The notes beneath the pieces were generated by a model, which searched no databases, was not told the DNA's origin, and saw nothing but the letters and a program-made list of their open reading frames with translations. Shown one piece after another: positions 16,696-23,993 of a DNA stretch of 64,000 bases (positions are counted from its first letter, which is position 1; the number at the start of each line of letters is the position of its first letter). The stretch comes from Acidobacteriota bacterium (GTDB taxonomy: Bacteria; Acidobacteriota; Vicinamibacteria; Vicinamibacterales; UBA2999): assembly GCA_021730945.1 (NCBI GenBank), contig JAKFYH010000019.1, positions 62,001 to 126,000 on the forward strand, given 5' to 3'. Made by a program: the position numbers and the translations under genes.

Positions 16696-17676
16696 CTACG
16701 GCCGGGCTAGGCGGACGAGGCCGGCGGCGTTCAGCACCAGAATGCGCAGCCGGCGTACGAGCGCCAGCGTGACGCCGGCGGCGGGGCCCATGCCAATGGC
16801 CTGGGCGACGGCGCCCGAACCGGCTTCATCGATCCCCAATCGGTATGGGATGAACTTGAAGGCGATGGTGACAAAGCGCCCCGCGCTCTCGAGCAGGAAG
16901 GCGTCCACGAGTGTCGCGTCACCCCCGCCAGGCAGCAGCCGCAACACCAGCCACACTTCGGCGACGGCGGCGACGTGGAACGTTGCCTCCCAGGCGGCCA
17001 CGTGCGCGAGCCGGCTGATCGGCCACCCGAGCACGCCGTAGATCCGTGACTCGACCTCGCGGATCGCATCCGCGGGTACGGCGGTTCTTCCCGCCAGCTT
17101 GGTGACCAACGGCGCAAAGCGGGAGAGCACGGCCGGCTGCGAACGCGCCAGCCACAGCGCAACCACTCCGGCCACGGCGCTGGCAATCACGATCACTTCG
17201 GCAATCTGCTCCAGGGCTGGTGGCACGCCGGCACGCTGGAAGAAGAACCAGGTGCCGGTGAGCAGCACCACCAGCACCGAGGCGGTGTAGAACGCGTTCT
17301 CGATGGTGACGGACGCGACGCTGGTGACGGTGGAAATCCGTGCGCGCGTCATCACGATCTTGGTGGGTTCACTGGCCAGGAGGCCAAGTGGCGTGAGGTT
17401 GCCGAGAGCGTCGGCGACCAGCATGGCGCCAAAGGCATCACGAAATCGAAGTGCTGAAGTGCTTGGGTGCTCAGGTGCTGAGGTGCAGAGCACCCACGCG
17501 CGCGCGCGGCAAGCCATGCGCGTGGCGCCCAGGATGACGACGAGCAGAAACCACCAGCCGACGCTGGTCACGCCCGAGACCACTTCGGACCAACCAACCT
17601 GGCGGATGGTGAACACCAGAAGGCCGACACCGATGGCCGCGACGAGCAGATTAAGGAGGGAAAACTTCGGGCGCAT
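16696..17676 (-). CDS. lysylphosphatidylglycerol synthase-like flippase domain protein (UPF0104)
   Basis: A 326-aa polytopic membrane protein (about 7-8 helices) matching the LPG_synthase_TM/UPF0104 family, which includes the flippase half of MprF. The conserved G-N-L-T-P-L-G-x-x-A-S-E-P-T-K stretch is at residues 91-105. There is no cytosolic synthase domain, so it may move lipid or polyprenyl-linked substrates; this is inferred. The loop after the second helix (residues 63-76, CTSAPEHPSTSA) is encoded by an 8-bp repeat array. A TATAGT lies 15 nt upstream of the ATG. The methyltransferase upstream is on the same strand, 127 bp away. Confidence 0.75.
   Translation of the reverse strand: MRPKFSLLNLLVAAIGVGLLVFTIRQVGWSEVVSGVTSVGWWFLLVVILGATRMACRARAWVLCTSAPEHPSTSALRFRDAFGAMLVADALGNLTPLGLLASEPTKIVMTRARISTVTSVASVTIENAFYTASVLVVLLTGTWFFFQRAGVPPALEQIAEVIVIASAVAGVVALWLARSQPAVLSRFAPLVTKLAGRTAVPADAIREVESRIYGVLGWPISRLAHVAAWEATFHVAAVAEVWLVLRLLPGGGDATLVDAFLLESAGRFVTIAFKFIPYRLGIDEAGSGAVAQAIGMGPAAGVTLALVRRLRILVLNAAGLVRLARP
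17451..17490 (+). repeat. 8-bp tandem array GTGCTNNN, five units, inside a coding sequence
   Basis: GTGCTGAA, GTGCTTGG, GTGCTCAG, GTGCTGAG and GTGCAGAG follow without gaps. The array lies antisense in the UPF0104 gene and is translated as residues 63-76. Because the period is 8, not a multiple of 3, each unit is read in a different frame. Confidence 0.85.
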
Positions 17677-17803
17677 CAGGGGCTCTAGCAGACTATAGCT
17701 TTTCAGCCTGATTGAGGCCCATTACGAGTGGCCGGGCATCCCGGTCTCTTTGCCCTTCCAGCCGCCCACGCCCGGGTTCTCCGCGCGGCGGCGAGCTGAT
17801 CAG

Positions 17804-18673
17804 CTATCGGCGATCGGCGTCGCGCTTGAAGACCAGGTATTGGTAACCTAACGCGCCGGAGCGAAGGGCCAGTTGGAGAGCGTTGCCGCCGGTCAGTGAG
17901 CTCCAATAGTCCCCGCCGCGGAGCTTGAGCTGCCTGGCGATGAGCACGAGCATGCTGACGACGAGGTCGCGGGGGCGGCGCAGTTCGAGATGCGTCGTCA
18001 GGTCGAGCGCACGGCTCAAGCTGAACCCACTGGCGCCCGCCGTCACCGCTGCGTCCTCAACCGTGACGAGCGGGCCCGTCTTCCACCCCGCTCGAAATTC
18101 CCGCAACCAGGTCTGCTCGGTGTCCGACGGGTTGAGGGATGCCCGGTGGGTAAGGAAGTGATCGCAGATGACCAGTTGGCCTCCCGGCCGGATGACACGC
18201 GCCGCCTCGGTGAAGTAGCCGGCGACGTCGGGCGTGTGGACGAACGCCTCGATGGAGAACGCGAGATCGATGTGGTGAAGATCAGAGGGTAACGCCAGGA
18301 AGTTGCCTTCGCGGCAGCGCAGGCCGGTCATGCCGGCGCGGTCAAAGAGTTCTGCCGCATGCTTGGCCTGCAAGGGACTGATCGTGACTCCCTCTCCGAT
18401 GATCGGAAGTCTGCGCGCCAGGTAAAGGAGGCTCGCGCCAACGCCGCAGCCCAGGTCGAGAACCTTTGGCTCAGGTGGCAGGGCGCGCAGTTCGGCCAGG
18501 ATCAGCTCATCGACGAAATGAACGGCCGAATCGCGGGTCGCGACCCCGGGGCCCCAGACAGCGCCATGGATGGAAAGACCAGCCTGGCCATGTCGTTGGA
18601 AGTGCCTCGTATTGTGATCGTAGTAGTCACGCACCTGCCGGGGGAGGTCGGTCGTTGCCAAGGCTTGCAGCAT
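17804..18673 (-). CDS. class I SAM-dependent methyltransferase
   Basis: A 289-aa soluble methyltransferase. Motif I, VLDLGCGVGASLLYLA, spans residues 71-86; the later segment EAARVIRPGGQLVICD is the post-III region of the fold. Overall layout resembles small-molecule C- or O-methyltransferases of the tocopherol/sterol type (substrate-facing helices, AFSIEAFVHTPD), but the substrate cannot be told. Start is ATG at 18673. The 127 bp between it and the flippase-like gene contain no recognisable gene. Confidence 0.82.
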   Translation of the reverse strand: MLQALATTDLPRQVRDYYDHNTRHFQRHGQAGLSIHGAVWGPGVATRDSAVHFVDELILAELRALPPEPKVLDLGCGVGASLLYLARRLPIIGEGVTISPLQAKHAAELFDRAGMTGLRCREGNFLALPSDLHHIDLAFSIEAFVHTPDVAGYFTEAARVIRPGGQLVICDHFLTHRASLNPSDTEQTWLREFRAGWKTGPLVTVEDAAVTAGASGFSLSRALDLTTHLELRRPRDLVVSMLVLIARQLKLRGGDYWSSLTGGNALQLALRSGALGYQYLVFKRDADRR

Positions 18674-18741
18674 AGCGCATCGCCGCGCGCCGAGCAGACG
18701 TGCGAAAGGCCCGGTTTCCCGAGCCTTTTACATCGATAAGT

Positions 18742-18819
<78 letters not shown>

Positions 18820-18892
18820 CGTCCAGACAGCATAACTCAATGTGGGCGAGAAATGCACCCAAAGTCGCTGAATCAGCTATTCTCGGCGGGCC

Positions 18893-19270
18893 ATGTCCAA
18901 ATTGCGCAACCTCCTGGGCCTGATTGCCGGCGTCATCCTCGCCTTAAGCAGCGGCGCCCACACCTTCATGGGATGGCAGGCGCTCAGCGCGGAACTGGCC
19001 AAGACCAACGCGCCGGCCGACCTGGTGACGGGGCTTGAGATCGGCTGGCGTTGGGGCGGTGCCGCGATGCTCGTGATGGGCACCATCGTCGTCACCACGT
19101 TCCTGAAGCGCTACCGGGGCGAACCGGCCTCGACCTTCGCACCGGCCCTGGTGGCTGTGACCTACCTGGCCTTCGGTGCCTGGTCGCTGTTCCACAGCAA
19201 CTACGATCCGTTCTTTTTCGTCTTCATCGTTCCCGGCGCGTTATTGGCGGTGGCCTCAACAGGGCGGTAA
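18893..19270 (+). CDS. small four-helix membrane protein of unknown function
   Basis: A 125-aa hydrophobic protein with four predicted membrane helices (about 5-25, 50-70, 82-101 and 105-122) and a Lys/Arg-rich loop (FLKRYRGEP) after the second. I do not recognise a characterised family. A TATTCT lies 9 nt upstream of the ATG, which may give a near-leaderless transcript. Codon use looks like the neighbours. Confidence 0.65.
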   Translation: MSKLRNLLGLIAGVILALSSGAHTFMGWQALSAELAKTNAPADLVTGLEIGWRWGGAAMLVMGTIVVTTFLKRYRGEPASTFAPALVAVTYLAFGAWSLFHSNYDPFFFVFIVPGALLAVASTGR

Positions 19271-19312
19271 AGGTCTTGGATCCTGAGTCCTGGGGCGTGG
19301 GGTCCGCAGGAC

Positions 19313-20488
19313 TTACTTTTCAAACTCGATCATCCGGTCGGACTTGCCCGTCATGAAGAAGCGCGCGCGCCGGCCGGCGAGGCGATCGGTGCCGGTCCCG
19401 GCTTCAATCCCCACCGCTTGCGGATACCACTGCCCGCCGTTCAGGATCTTCACCGGTGCCGACCACGCGCGCGGGTCGGCAACCGTCGGCGCGAAGGAGA
19501 CGTAGATGCCCTCCTGCCCGAACTGATCGTCCTTGGCGCGGTTGAGCAGCATCACGTACTGCTCCAGGTAGGTGTTCCAGTGAATGGCCGCGCCCCAGAA
19601 CACGTCGTTGACCGACGATCGATCGTGGAACGGCCGGGCGGCCTTCACGAGCGGCGTGCCAGCGGGATAGGTGAAGGGGGCTGACTCGTCGACCTGCGTC
19701 GCGGGGAGCCACGCGCCATCGCTCCAGATGGTGGCCTTCCCCGCCGGTTCATCGCGGTCGGCCCACGCCAGGCGCGCCACCGCCACGCCCTGCCCCTCGG
19801 CAGCAAGCGAATACTGGCTGAAATACAGATACAGGTCCTGCCCGTCGGCATCGAGCACGGCGGTGACGTCGCCGACCCCGCCCAGGACGAATCGGTTGTT
19901 CGAATCGCACGCGTCGCTGCCGGGCGGCGCATCGAGAACAATGCCCAGGTTCTCCCAGGTGGCGCCCTGATCGGTCGAGCGCATGGCACCGATGCGCGGC
20001 AGTTGCCGATCCGGCCGCCCGCACTGACTCGCGGGCCGCTCGTGATGGTAGTAGCCGTACCAGGTGCCGACCTCGTCGGGGACGATCGCCTCCATCCAGA
20101 CGCCATCACCAGGGTGTGAGCTGAACGCCACCGGCGCGCCGGGTTGCAGGGACTCGAGGGTGGTGCCGCTGGACCGGACGGGAACGCCGCCCCACGACGT
20201 AATGGCAAAGAGCCGATTCACGCCATCGACGAGCGACCACGCCATGGGATTACTGGAGTCGATTTCGCCGGGCAGGTTGAATCGCGAGGCCGAGACCAGG
20301 CGTGCGGTGGGAATGCGGGTCGACTGCGCATGCAGCGGCAACCACAGCAGCACGACGGCTGCGAGGCCGGCGCCAGCACCCCGGCACCATCCCGGCAAGC
20401 GATGCCCTCCCGACAAGCTGTTCCCTCTCGACAAGGAGTGCCCTCCCGACAAGGAGTGCCCTCCCGACAAGCTGTGCCCTCCCGACAA
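19313..20488 (-). CDS. exported propeller-like protein with a repeat-derived N-terminus
   Basis: A protein of up to 391 aa with a signal peptide (hydrophobic core GLAAVVLLWLPLHAQS) followed by a mostly beta domain. An Asp-box-like STDQGATW and repeated W/Y-G motifs suggest a sialidase- or DUF4185-like beta-propeller; the function is unknown. The 5' end runs into an 18-bp tandem array in which every unit encodes LSGGHS and offers a TTG start preceded by GGAGG, so the start is ambiguous: any TTG between 20488 and 20416 would work. The surE gene lies just upstream on the same strand. Confidence 0.7.
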   Translation of the reverse strand: MSGGHSLSGGHSLSGGHSLSRGNSLSGGHRLPGWCRGAGAGLAAVVLLWLPLHAQSTRIPTARLVSASRFNLPGEIDSSNPMAWSLVDGVNRLFAITSWGGVPVRSSGTTLESLQPGAPVAFSSHPGDGVWMEAIVPDEVGTWYGYYHHERPASQCGRPDRQLPRIGAMRSTDQGATWENLGIVLDAPPGSDACDSNNRFVLGGVGDVTAVLDADGQDLYLYFSQYSLAAEGQGVAVARLAWADRDEPAGKATIWSDGAWLPATQVDESAPFTYPAGTPLVKAARPFHDRSSVNDVFWGAAIHWNTYLEQYVMLLNRAKDDQFGQEGIYVSFAPTVADPRAWSAPVKILNGGQWYPQAVGIEAGTGTDRLAGRRARFFMTGKSDRMIEFEK

Positions 20489-20502
20489 GGAGTGCCCTCC
20501 CG
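20385..20502 (-). repeat. 18-bp tandem array with GGAGG and TTG in each unit
   Basis: About five full copies (starting at 20403, 20421, 20439, 20457 and 20475) plus a partial copy at each side. On the minus strand the unit is TTGTCGGGAGGGCACTCC with minor changes. GGAGG is 7 nt upstream of the next TTG, as in a ribosome-binding site. The same unit recurs on the plus strand at 44243-44319. Confidence 0.88.
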
Positions 20503-20503
20503 T

Positions 20504-21241
20504 CTACTTCAGGTTTCCGACGAGCGTCTCGAGCATGTCGTAGGCCGTCATGTCCGGCTGCAACGGCGTGACCGAGGTGTAGCCGGCCATCACCGCTTCG
20601 TAGTCCGACCGGCCGCTGTCAGGATGATACTCATCGAGCGCTTCCTCGATCCAATAGTAGGCGTTGCCTCTCGGATCGGTGCGCGAGTCAATCTGCGTGA
20701 CGTGATTGCGCTTGGCCTGGGTCGTCACCCGCAGGCCCTTCGGCGTGCCGGTCGGCACGTTGATATTGAGGAACGAGCGCGAAGCAATGCCGCGTGCGAG
20801 CACCATCGTGGCCACGGTGGCCGCCGCCGCCGCCGACGGGCCAAAGTCGTAGGTTGGGGTGCGTCGCAACGACACGGCGATTCCAGGGACCCCCAGCAGG
20901 GCGCCTTCGAGCGCGCCCGAGACCGTTCCCGAATAGGTGATGTCGTCGCCGAGGTTCCAGCCTTTGTTGATGCCGGAGACCACCAGGTCGGGCAGGCGCT
21001 TCAGGATGATCTCGCACGCGATGTTCACGCAGTCGGTCGGGGTCCCATCCACCGCATAGACGCCGTCGCTGATGGTCTCAATGCGCAGTGGACGGCGCAG
21101 GGTCAGCGCATGCCCAATCGCGCTGGCCTCCTGAAGGGGGCCAACCACCACCACATCGCCCAGGGGTTTCATCGCCGCCGCGAGGGCATGAATTCCCTCC
21201 GACTGCACTCCATCGTCATTTGTGACCAAAATCAGGGGCAT
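20504..21241 (-). CDS. surE: 5'/3'-nucleotidase SurE
   Basis: Metal-dependent nucleotidase, 245 aa, usually linked to stationary-phase survival. Metal ligands are D9-D10 (VTNDDG), the later Ser in QEASAIGHALT and the Asn of VVSGINKGWN. ATG at 21241 is the conserved start; an upstream in-frame ATG at 21256 adds five residues and has a weak AGGTG before it. The 5' flank is an 8-bp repeat array shared with the divergent nfeD promoter. Confidence 0.93.
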   Translation of the reverse strand: MPLILVTNDDGVQSEGIHALAAAMKPLGDVVVVGPLQEASAIGHALTLRRPLRIETISDGVYAVDGTPTDCVNIACEIILKRLPDLVVSGINKGWNLGDDITYSGTVSGALEGALLGVPGIAVSLRRTPTYDFGPSAAAAATVATMVLARGIASRSFLNINVPTGTPKGLRVTTQAKRNHVTQIDSRTDPRGNAYYWIEEALDEYHPDSGRSDYEAVMAGYTSVTPLQPDMTAYDMLETLVGNLK

Positions 21242-21256
21242 TGAACCAACGATCAT

Positions 21257-21297
21257 AGCACCTGAGCACCTGAGCACCTGAGCACCCCGAGCACCTG
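21257..21297 (+). repeat. 8-bp tandem array AGCACNNN in the surE/nfeD divergent promoter
   Basis: AGCACCTG three times, AGCACCCC plus one G, then AGCACCTG. It fills nearly the whole gap between the divergent surE and nfeD starts, so any promoter elements overlap it. Confidence 0.85.
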
Positions 21298-21303
21298 TAT
21301 ACT
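21298..21303 (+). promoter_or_regulatory. putative -10 box for nfeD
   Basis: TATACT ends 7 nt before the ATG at 21311, which would place the transcription start at or next to the start codon (leaderless). The -35 position falls inside the octamer array. Confidence 0.45.
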
Positions 21304-21310
21304 TCAGCTT

Positions 21311-21739
21311 ATGGAATGGTGGCTGTGGCTCGCCGGCGGACTCGCGTTGGCGGTGGCTGAACTGATCACACCGAGCGGCTTTTTCATCATTTTCTTCGGG
21401 GTCGGCGCCATTGCCGTGGGCCTGTTGGCCGCGCTTGGCGTGGTGGAGTCCATCTGGCTGCAGGGGCTGCTCTTCAGCGTGCTGTCGGTGGCGTCGCTGC
21501 TGGTGTTCCGCGGCCGTCTGGCCACGACCTTCCAGCCACCGCCGCCCATCGCCATGGACTCGCTCGTCGGTGTCCTGGCGGTGGTGCAAGAGAGCTTGAG
21601 CCCTGGCGTCGTCGGCCGGGTCGAGGTGCGCGGCGCGTCGTGGAGCGCTCGCAACACCAGCGACGTCGTGCTCAGGGCCGGTCAGCGCGCGCGCGTGGCC
21701 GGCATCGATGGCCTGTTGCTGACGGTGGTGCCGGAGTAA
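21311..21739 (+). CDS. NfeD-like membrane protein, short form
   Basis: A 142-aa protein: two to three membrane helices (residues 4-75) followed by an OB-fold (SLVGVLAVVQE..GRVEVRGASWSA to the end), the short NfeD architecture without a protease domain. Such proteins typically partner band-7/SPFH proteins in membrane microdomains. That fits here: the band-7 gene lies 94 bp downstream on the same strand. No ribosome site precedes the ATG. Confidence 0.87.
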   Translation: MEWWLWLAGGLALAVAELITPSGFFIIFFGVGAIAVGLLAALGVVESIWLQGLLFSVLSVASLLVFRGRLATTFQPPPPIAMDSLVGVLAVVQESLSPGVVGRVEVRGASWSARNTSDVVLRAGQRARVAGIDGLLLTVVPE

Positions 21740-21833
21740 AGATGGCCGCCCATAAAGGGCGGGCCTACGAGGGCCTGGCGATCACCGGCTCAAGCCACAG
21801 GACCCAAGACGCAAGACCCAAAGGAGTTTCGCA

Positions 21834-22754
21834 ATGGAAGGCGGACTGTTCGTCATCGTCCTGCTGGCAATCATCACGCTGGTCATCCTGGCGAAGACCG
21901 CGATTGTCGTGCCCCAGCAAAGCGCGTTCGTAGTGGAGCGGCTTGGCCGGTTCGCCGGCGTGCTCGACGCCGGCTTCCACATCCTGGTGCCGTTCATCGA
22001 TGTCATCCGCTACAAGCACTCCCTCAAGGAGATGGCAATGGACATCCCGGCGCAGATTTGCATCACGCGCGACAACGTGCAGGTGCAGGTCGACGGCGTG
22101 TTGTATCTCAAGGTGCTGAACCCCGAGCGCACTTCCTACGGCATCACCGACTACATGTTTGCCATCTCGCAGCTCGCGCAGACGACGCTGCGTAGCGAGG
22201 TGGGCAAGATCGATCTCGACAAGACGTTCGAGGAGCGCACCAACATCAACATCTCGGTCGTCGCCGAACTCGACAAGGCCACCGAACCCTGGGGCGTGAA
22301 GGTGCTGCGCTACGAGGTCAAGAGCATCACGCCGCCGGCGGATGTGCTGGCGGCCATGGAGAAGCAGATGCGTGCCGAGCGCGAGAAGCGCGCCGTGATT
22401 CTCACATCCGAGGGCCAGCGCGACGCCGCCATCAACTCGGCCGAGGGTGAAAAGCAGCAGGTGATCAAGGCGTCGGAAGCGCGGCGCCAACAGCAGATCA
22501 ATGAGGCCGAGGGCCAGGCATCGGCCATCCTGGCGGTGGCCACCGCGAATGCCGAGGGCATCAAGCGCGTCGCCGCGGCCACCCAGGAGGCCGGCGGCGC
22601 CGAGGCCATTCAGTTGAAGGTGGCCGAGCAGTACATTGCCGAGTTCGGCAAGGTGATCAACAACGCCGACACCATCATCCTGCCGTCAAACCTGGGCGAT
22701 GTGGCGTCCATGATCACCACGGCCATGACCGTCGTCGCTCAGGCCAAGAAGTAG
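21834..22754 (+). CDS. SPFH/band-7 membrane protein (QmcA/stomatin-like)
   Basis: A 306-aa protein with one N-terminal membrane helix (residues 4-22), an SPFH domain (VPQQSAFVVERLGRF to about residue 170) and a C-terminal coiled coil rich in Glu/Ala (AEREKRAVILTSEGQRDAAI). It is close to the QmcA/stomatin-2 group that forms large membrane-bound rings and works with NfeD proteins in membrane organisation and proteolysis control. AAGGAG lies upstream of the ATG. The 3' end overlaps the convergent MFS gene by 69 bp. Confidence 0.91.
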   Translation: MEGGLFVIVLLAIITLVILAKTAIVVPQQSAFVVERLGRFAGVLDAGFHILVPFIDVIRYKHSLKEMAMDIPAQICITRDNVQVQVDGVLYLKVLNPERTSYGITDYMFAISQLAQTTLRSEVGKIDLDKTFEERTNINISVVAELDKATEPWGVKVLRYEVKSITPPADVLAAMEKQMRAEREKRAVILTSEGQRDAAINSAEGEKQQVIKASEARRQQQINEAEGQASAILAVATANAEGIKRVAAATQEAGGAEAIQLKVAEQYIAEFGKVINNADTIILPSNLGDVASMITTAMTVVAQAKK

Positions 22755-23963
22755 CGCGGCGATCAAGGCCAGGACCGCGCCGGTCGTGAAGGCGACCGGC
22801 GCGCCAAACAGCTGCCACAACCCGCCGAAGAACAATCCCGCCGCCAGTGCCCCGAAGCCCTGCACCGCCGAGTGCCAGCCAAAGGCGGTGGCCCGCAGCG
22901 ATTCAGGCGACAGGTCGGCTATCAGCGCCTTCTCACTCCCCTCCACCGCCGCGGCGTAGACGCTGTAGAGCATGAACCAGGCAATCAACGCCTCGACCGA
23001 CTGGCTCCAGGCAAACCCCGCGTAGACCACGGCATAGAGCGTCCAGCCGGCAATGATCAGGGTGCGGCGCCCGATCCGATCGGACAAGGCGCCGCCTTTC
23101 ATCGAGAGCATGGCCTTGACAGCGTGCTGGGCGCTCCAGAGCGCGGTCAGCCCGACGAGCGGCACGCCGGCCTGCGAGAGCTGAAGCAGGAGAAAGGCAT
23201 CGGACGAATTGCCGAGCGTGAAGACGCCGACGATCCACAAGTAGCGTTTCAAGGAACGGGGTAGGCGCTCTGCCAACGGCACCAGCGCCGGCACCAGCAC
23301 GGGTGCCAAGGGTGCGTACGGTGCCTTGGGTGCCAAGGGGTTCGGTGCCAGTGCTGGTGCCAGTGCTGGTGCTGGTGCCAGTGCCGGTGTCGAAGCGGTT
23401 TCCGGCACGCGTAGAAGCGTCATCACGGCCAGCGCGCCGGGGATGATCGTCAGGCCGAACAGTAGCCGATAGCTGTCGGGGGCGAACCAGAGGAATACGG
23501 TCGCCAGCAGCGGCCCAATCGCGGCTCCGGCGTGATCCATCGCCCAGTGATAACCAAACACGCGTCCGCGCTCGCCCGGGGGCGCCAGCGCCGCAAGCAT
23601 GGCATCCCGCGGCGCGCCGCGCAGGCCCTTCCCCACCCGATCGGTCACCCGCACGGCAAAGACGTGGCCCCAGGATGTGGCCAGCGCCACGAACGGCCGC
23701 ACCAGCGACGACAGCGCGTAACCGGCGACCACGATCGGCTTGCGCGCGCCGACGCGATCAGACCAGCGTCCGGCAAAGACCTTGAGGGCGCTGCTGGTGG
23801 CGTCGGCCGCGCCTTCGACAATGCCCAAGGCGATCGGCGGACCGCCGAGCACTTGCGTGATGAAGACCGGAAGTAGCGGATAGACGGCCTCGGTGGCCGC
23901 ATCGGTGAGCAGGCTCACCCACCCCAGCAACTTTACCGGCTTGGATAATGGAGTGTTCGTCAC
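22686..23963 (-). CDS. MFS transporter with Ala-Leu-Pro repeat linker
   Basis: A 425-aa, about 12-helix major facilitator. The loop-2/3 motif appears as GRWSDRVGARKP and its second-half counterpart as GGALSDRIGRRTL. The substrate is not predictable; the sequence resembles the efflux-type group seen next to stress genes. The interdomain loop (about residues 190-230) is a low-complexity ALAP/APLAP tract encoded by GGTGCC-type repeats. The 3' end overlaps the band-7 gene by 69 bp on the opposite strand. Confidence 0.85.
   Translation of the reverse strand: MTNTPLSKPVKLLGWVSLLTDAATEAVYPLLPVFITQVLGGPPIALGIVEGAADATSSALKVFAGRWSDRVGARKPIVVAGYALSSLVRPFVALATSWGHVFAVRVTDRVGKGLRGAPRDAMLAALAPPGERGRVFGYHWAMDHAGAAIGPLLATVFLWFAPDSYRLLFGLTIIPGALAVMTLLRVPETASTPALAPAPALAPALAPNPLAPKAPYAPLAPVLVPALVPLAERLPRSLKRYLWIVGVFTLGNSSDAFLLLQLSQAGVPLVGLTALWSAQHAVKAMLSMKGGALSDRIGRRTLIIAGWTLYAVVYAGFAWSQSVEALIAWFMLYSVYAAAVEGSEKALIADLSPESLRATAFGWHSAVQGFGALAAGLFFGGLWQLFGAPVAFTTGAVLALIAALLLGLSDDGHGRGDHGRHIAQV
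23279..23393 (-). repeat. degenerate GGTGCC(AGTGCT) low-complexity tract within the MFS gene
   Basis: Runs of GGTGCCAGTGCT hexamer pairs (about 23345-23392) and looser GGTGCCAAG/TTG repeats before them encode the ALAP linker. They share the GGTGC core of the octamer family but have 6- and 9-bp periods. Confidence 0.65.
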
Positions 23964-23993
23964 ACCGCTGGCCTGCCCTGAGCGAGCCCGAGG

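Noticed and set aside
17677-17803. Gap between the flippase-like and methyltransferase genes
   Set aside because: The short open frames here have no start context or recognisable motif; no RNA structure is evident.
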